Shown here piece by piece: positions 62,954 to 64,000 of a stretch of DNA of 64,000 nucleotides (position 1 is its first letter; each line of letters begins with the position of its first letter). Source of the DNA: an uncultured Sphingomonadaceae bacterium (GTDB lineage: Bacteria > Pseudomonadota > Alphaproteobacteria > Sphingomonadales > Sphingomonadaceae); assembly GCA_947494305.1 (NCBI GenBank), contig CANLUL010000001.1, positions 434,001 through 498,000 on the forward strand. The letters run 5' to 3'. Under the pieces are notes generated by a model. It was given only the letters and a program-made list of their open reading frames with translations, was not told the origin of the DNA and searched no databases. A program made the translations under genes and the position numbers.

Positions 62954-63960
62954 CGCGGGATATATCTCACAGTATCGCCAGCGCTAAGGCCGATATTATC
63001 AGCGGCCTCGCCATCAATGGTCAGGCCATCCTCGGTTTCTTCAATCATCGCATAGGTCGCCTGGAAATCGTTCAGATGGCCGTGTGAGATTATCGCTTTG
63101 GTTTTACCGACATCTATCGAACTGATCTTTGCCTCTTTGCTGTTGCGCACACTGGTCACATCATCGGTCTTCGCAATCATAGTTGGCCCACCGTCAAAAA
63201 TATCGACATAGCCATCATATGAAAAATTCTCATTTTCCAGCATTCGCATAGCCGCCCGTCCATTAGGATGTGGAATTCCAATTGCCGCGCGTGCTGTCTC
63301 ACTCAGCATGGCGGTGTAGATCGGATGTTTAGGCATTAAATCGGCAATGAATTGATTGCCGTGAATGGCGTTGAAATAATCTGCTTCTTGAAATGTCATA
63401 CCAAAAAAGCGTCCCGCCAGGCCGTCCCAAAATGGCGAACCTCCGGCTTCATCAATAACTCCGCGCAGTTCGGCAAATATTTTATCACCAAATCTTGGTC
63501 GATGCTCTTTGACAAATAAGTAGCGACTGCGAGCCAGCAACATACCCAAACCGCCAGCCCGTTCATTGGGATGCAGGAACAGCCCCCCAACTTCACTGGA
63601 TCCCTCCAGATCTGTGACAAGTGACAACATCTGCGCACTGAACGTCCGATCCAACTCCTTACTTGTTTGCGACAAGGTGCTGAGGCGATAGGAATAGAAA
63701 GGCCAACTTTGTCCCACTTTGGTGAAAAGTTGAGATGTTCCGCGGACGACACCTGTGTCGACATTTTCCAAAACCATCACAAATAAGTCGTTGCCTTGTT
63801 CATCGGTCGTTCGGTCAAAGGCGCGCTGAGATCTGTCTAGCTTTGACGTCAAAGAAGGCTTGTCGGCTGGCAGATTAGTAAAACCACCACCAGTCAGTTT
63901 CGCCATTTCATAAAGATGCTGCAGATCTTCCATTCGCGCTGCGCGTATTCTGAAACTCAT
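62950..63960 (-). CDS. astA: Arginine N-succinyltransferase
   Basis: First step of the arginine succinyltransferase pathway: transfers succinyl from succinyl-CoA to the alpha amine of arginine. 336 residues of the AstA family (GNAT-like fold). Marks: FRIRAARMEDLQHLYEMAK at the start, GGGFTNLPAD, GGLFLHPNERAGGLGMLLARSRYLF (CoA-binding), and GYVDIFDGGPTM. GAGGGGG precedes the ATG. It overlaps the stop codon of an incomplete upstream gene (ATGA), so there is at least one earlier operon member. Confidence 0.97.
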   Translation of the reverse strand: MSFRIRAARMEDLQHLYEMAKLTGGGFTNLPADKPSLTSKLDRSQRAFDRTTDEQGNDLFVMVLENVDTGVVRGTSQLFTKVGQSWPFYSYRLSTLSQTSKELDRTFSAQMLSLVTDLEGSSEVGGLFLHPNERAGGLGMLLARSRYLFVKEHRPRFGDKIFAELRGVIDEAGGSPFWDGLAGRFFGMTFQEADYFNAIHGNQFIADLMPKHPIYTAMLSETARAAIGIPHPNGRAAMRMLENENFSYDGYVDIFDGGPTMIAKTDDVTSVRNSKEAKISSIDVGKTKAIISHGHLNDFQATYAMIEETEDGLTIDGEAADNIGLSAGDTVRYIPR

Positions 63961-64000
63961 AATCCCCCTCGTTCGGCGATACGCATGATCGTAAGCGCCG
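63957..64000 (-). CDS. Unknown gene, C-terminal end only (partial)
   Basis: The minus strand reads ALTIMRIAERGGL then TGA. The stop overlaps the astA start as ATGA, as the other genes of this operon do. Only 13 codons are visible and the product cannot be named. A hydrolase or other ast-linked gene would be expected at this place by context. Confidence 0.45.
   Translation of the reverse strand, partial: ALTIMRIAERGGL

Overview
The window looks like chromosomal DNA of a sphingomonad (Alphaproteobacteria, Sphingomonadales), probably one of the marine, lower-GC groups related to Sphingorhabdus or Parasphingorhabdus. By eye the base composition is near 50% GC. The clues are a two-piece (circularly permuted) alphaproteobacterial tmRNA gene with tag ANDNEALAVAA, an HdaA-type DnaA relative just upstream of ppk1 and ppx, a DUF6456 protein, a fused cysNC, a GTA-type 3-TM holin, and gene sets common in sphingomonads (DUF1178, NDUFS4-like subunit, TonB receptors). 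I see no insertion sequence, integrase, CRISPR array or plasmid origin. The species assignment is inference.

Layout. 1-1.9 kb: end of comF, grxC, a nitrilase-family amidase, DUF1178, then tRNA-Arg(CCT). 2.1-7.4 kb: a leftward TonB-dependent receptor / alpha-beta hydrolase / M14-like DUF2817 peptidase operon with a divergent AraC regulator. 7.6-13.7 kb: a CHASE2-EAL c-di-GMP phosphodiesterase, a secreted FecR-domain protein with long Asn/Gly-rich repeats, and a divergent two-partner-secretion (TpsB) outer-membrane transporter. 13.7-21.6 kb: purM and a purN fused to an MmcQ/YjbR domain, then DUF2066-hdaA-ppk1-ppx. 21.6-31 kb: I78 inhibitor lipoprotein and RNase D, an FAD oxidase/DUF169 pair, aspS, an alpha/beta hydrolase, a secreted unknown, PPK2 and a PilZ protein. 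31-38 kb: PAS-GGDEF-EAL-PilZ protein, an unusual Cys/Ala-repeat lipoprotein with a His-rich partner, a holin/endolysin pair and an acyl-CoA dehydrogenase. 37-42 kb: sulfate activation operon cysD-cysNC-cysQ-kelch and tRNA-Pro(GGG). 42-50 kb: yajC-secD-secF-Mth938, a glycosyltransferase, a XRE regulator, DUF6456, an ABC-F ATPase and SIMPL. 50.5-53 kb: PepSY protein and an OmpR/histidine-kinase pair. 53-55.7 kb: a looser region with an acyltransferase, a TetR regulator, small unknowns and a gene remnant. 55.9-61.6 kb: chorismate mutase, polyprenyl synthase, NDUFS4-like subunit, a lemA-TPM-TPM-Nudix operon, mscL and ssrA. 61.7-64 kb: astB and astA of the arginine succinyltransferase pathway.

Most of the window is housekeeping. 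The feature least explained by known families is the two-gene unit at 33.6-34.5 kb. It encodes a predicted lipoprotein made almost only of Ala, Cys, Gly, Asp and Glu, whose 13 post-lipobox cysteines all project onto one 80-degree arc of an ideal alpha helix. It is followed 17 bp later by a cytosolic-looking protein with HAH and HGHFH motifs. A metal-handling role is a hypothesis only. The second most interesting group is the CHASE2-EAL / FecR-repeat / TpsB locus, which has a two-partner transporter but no recognisable TpsA substrate.
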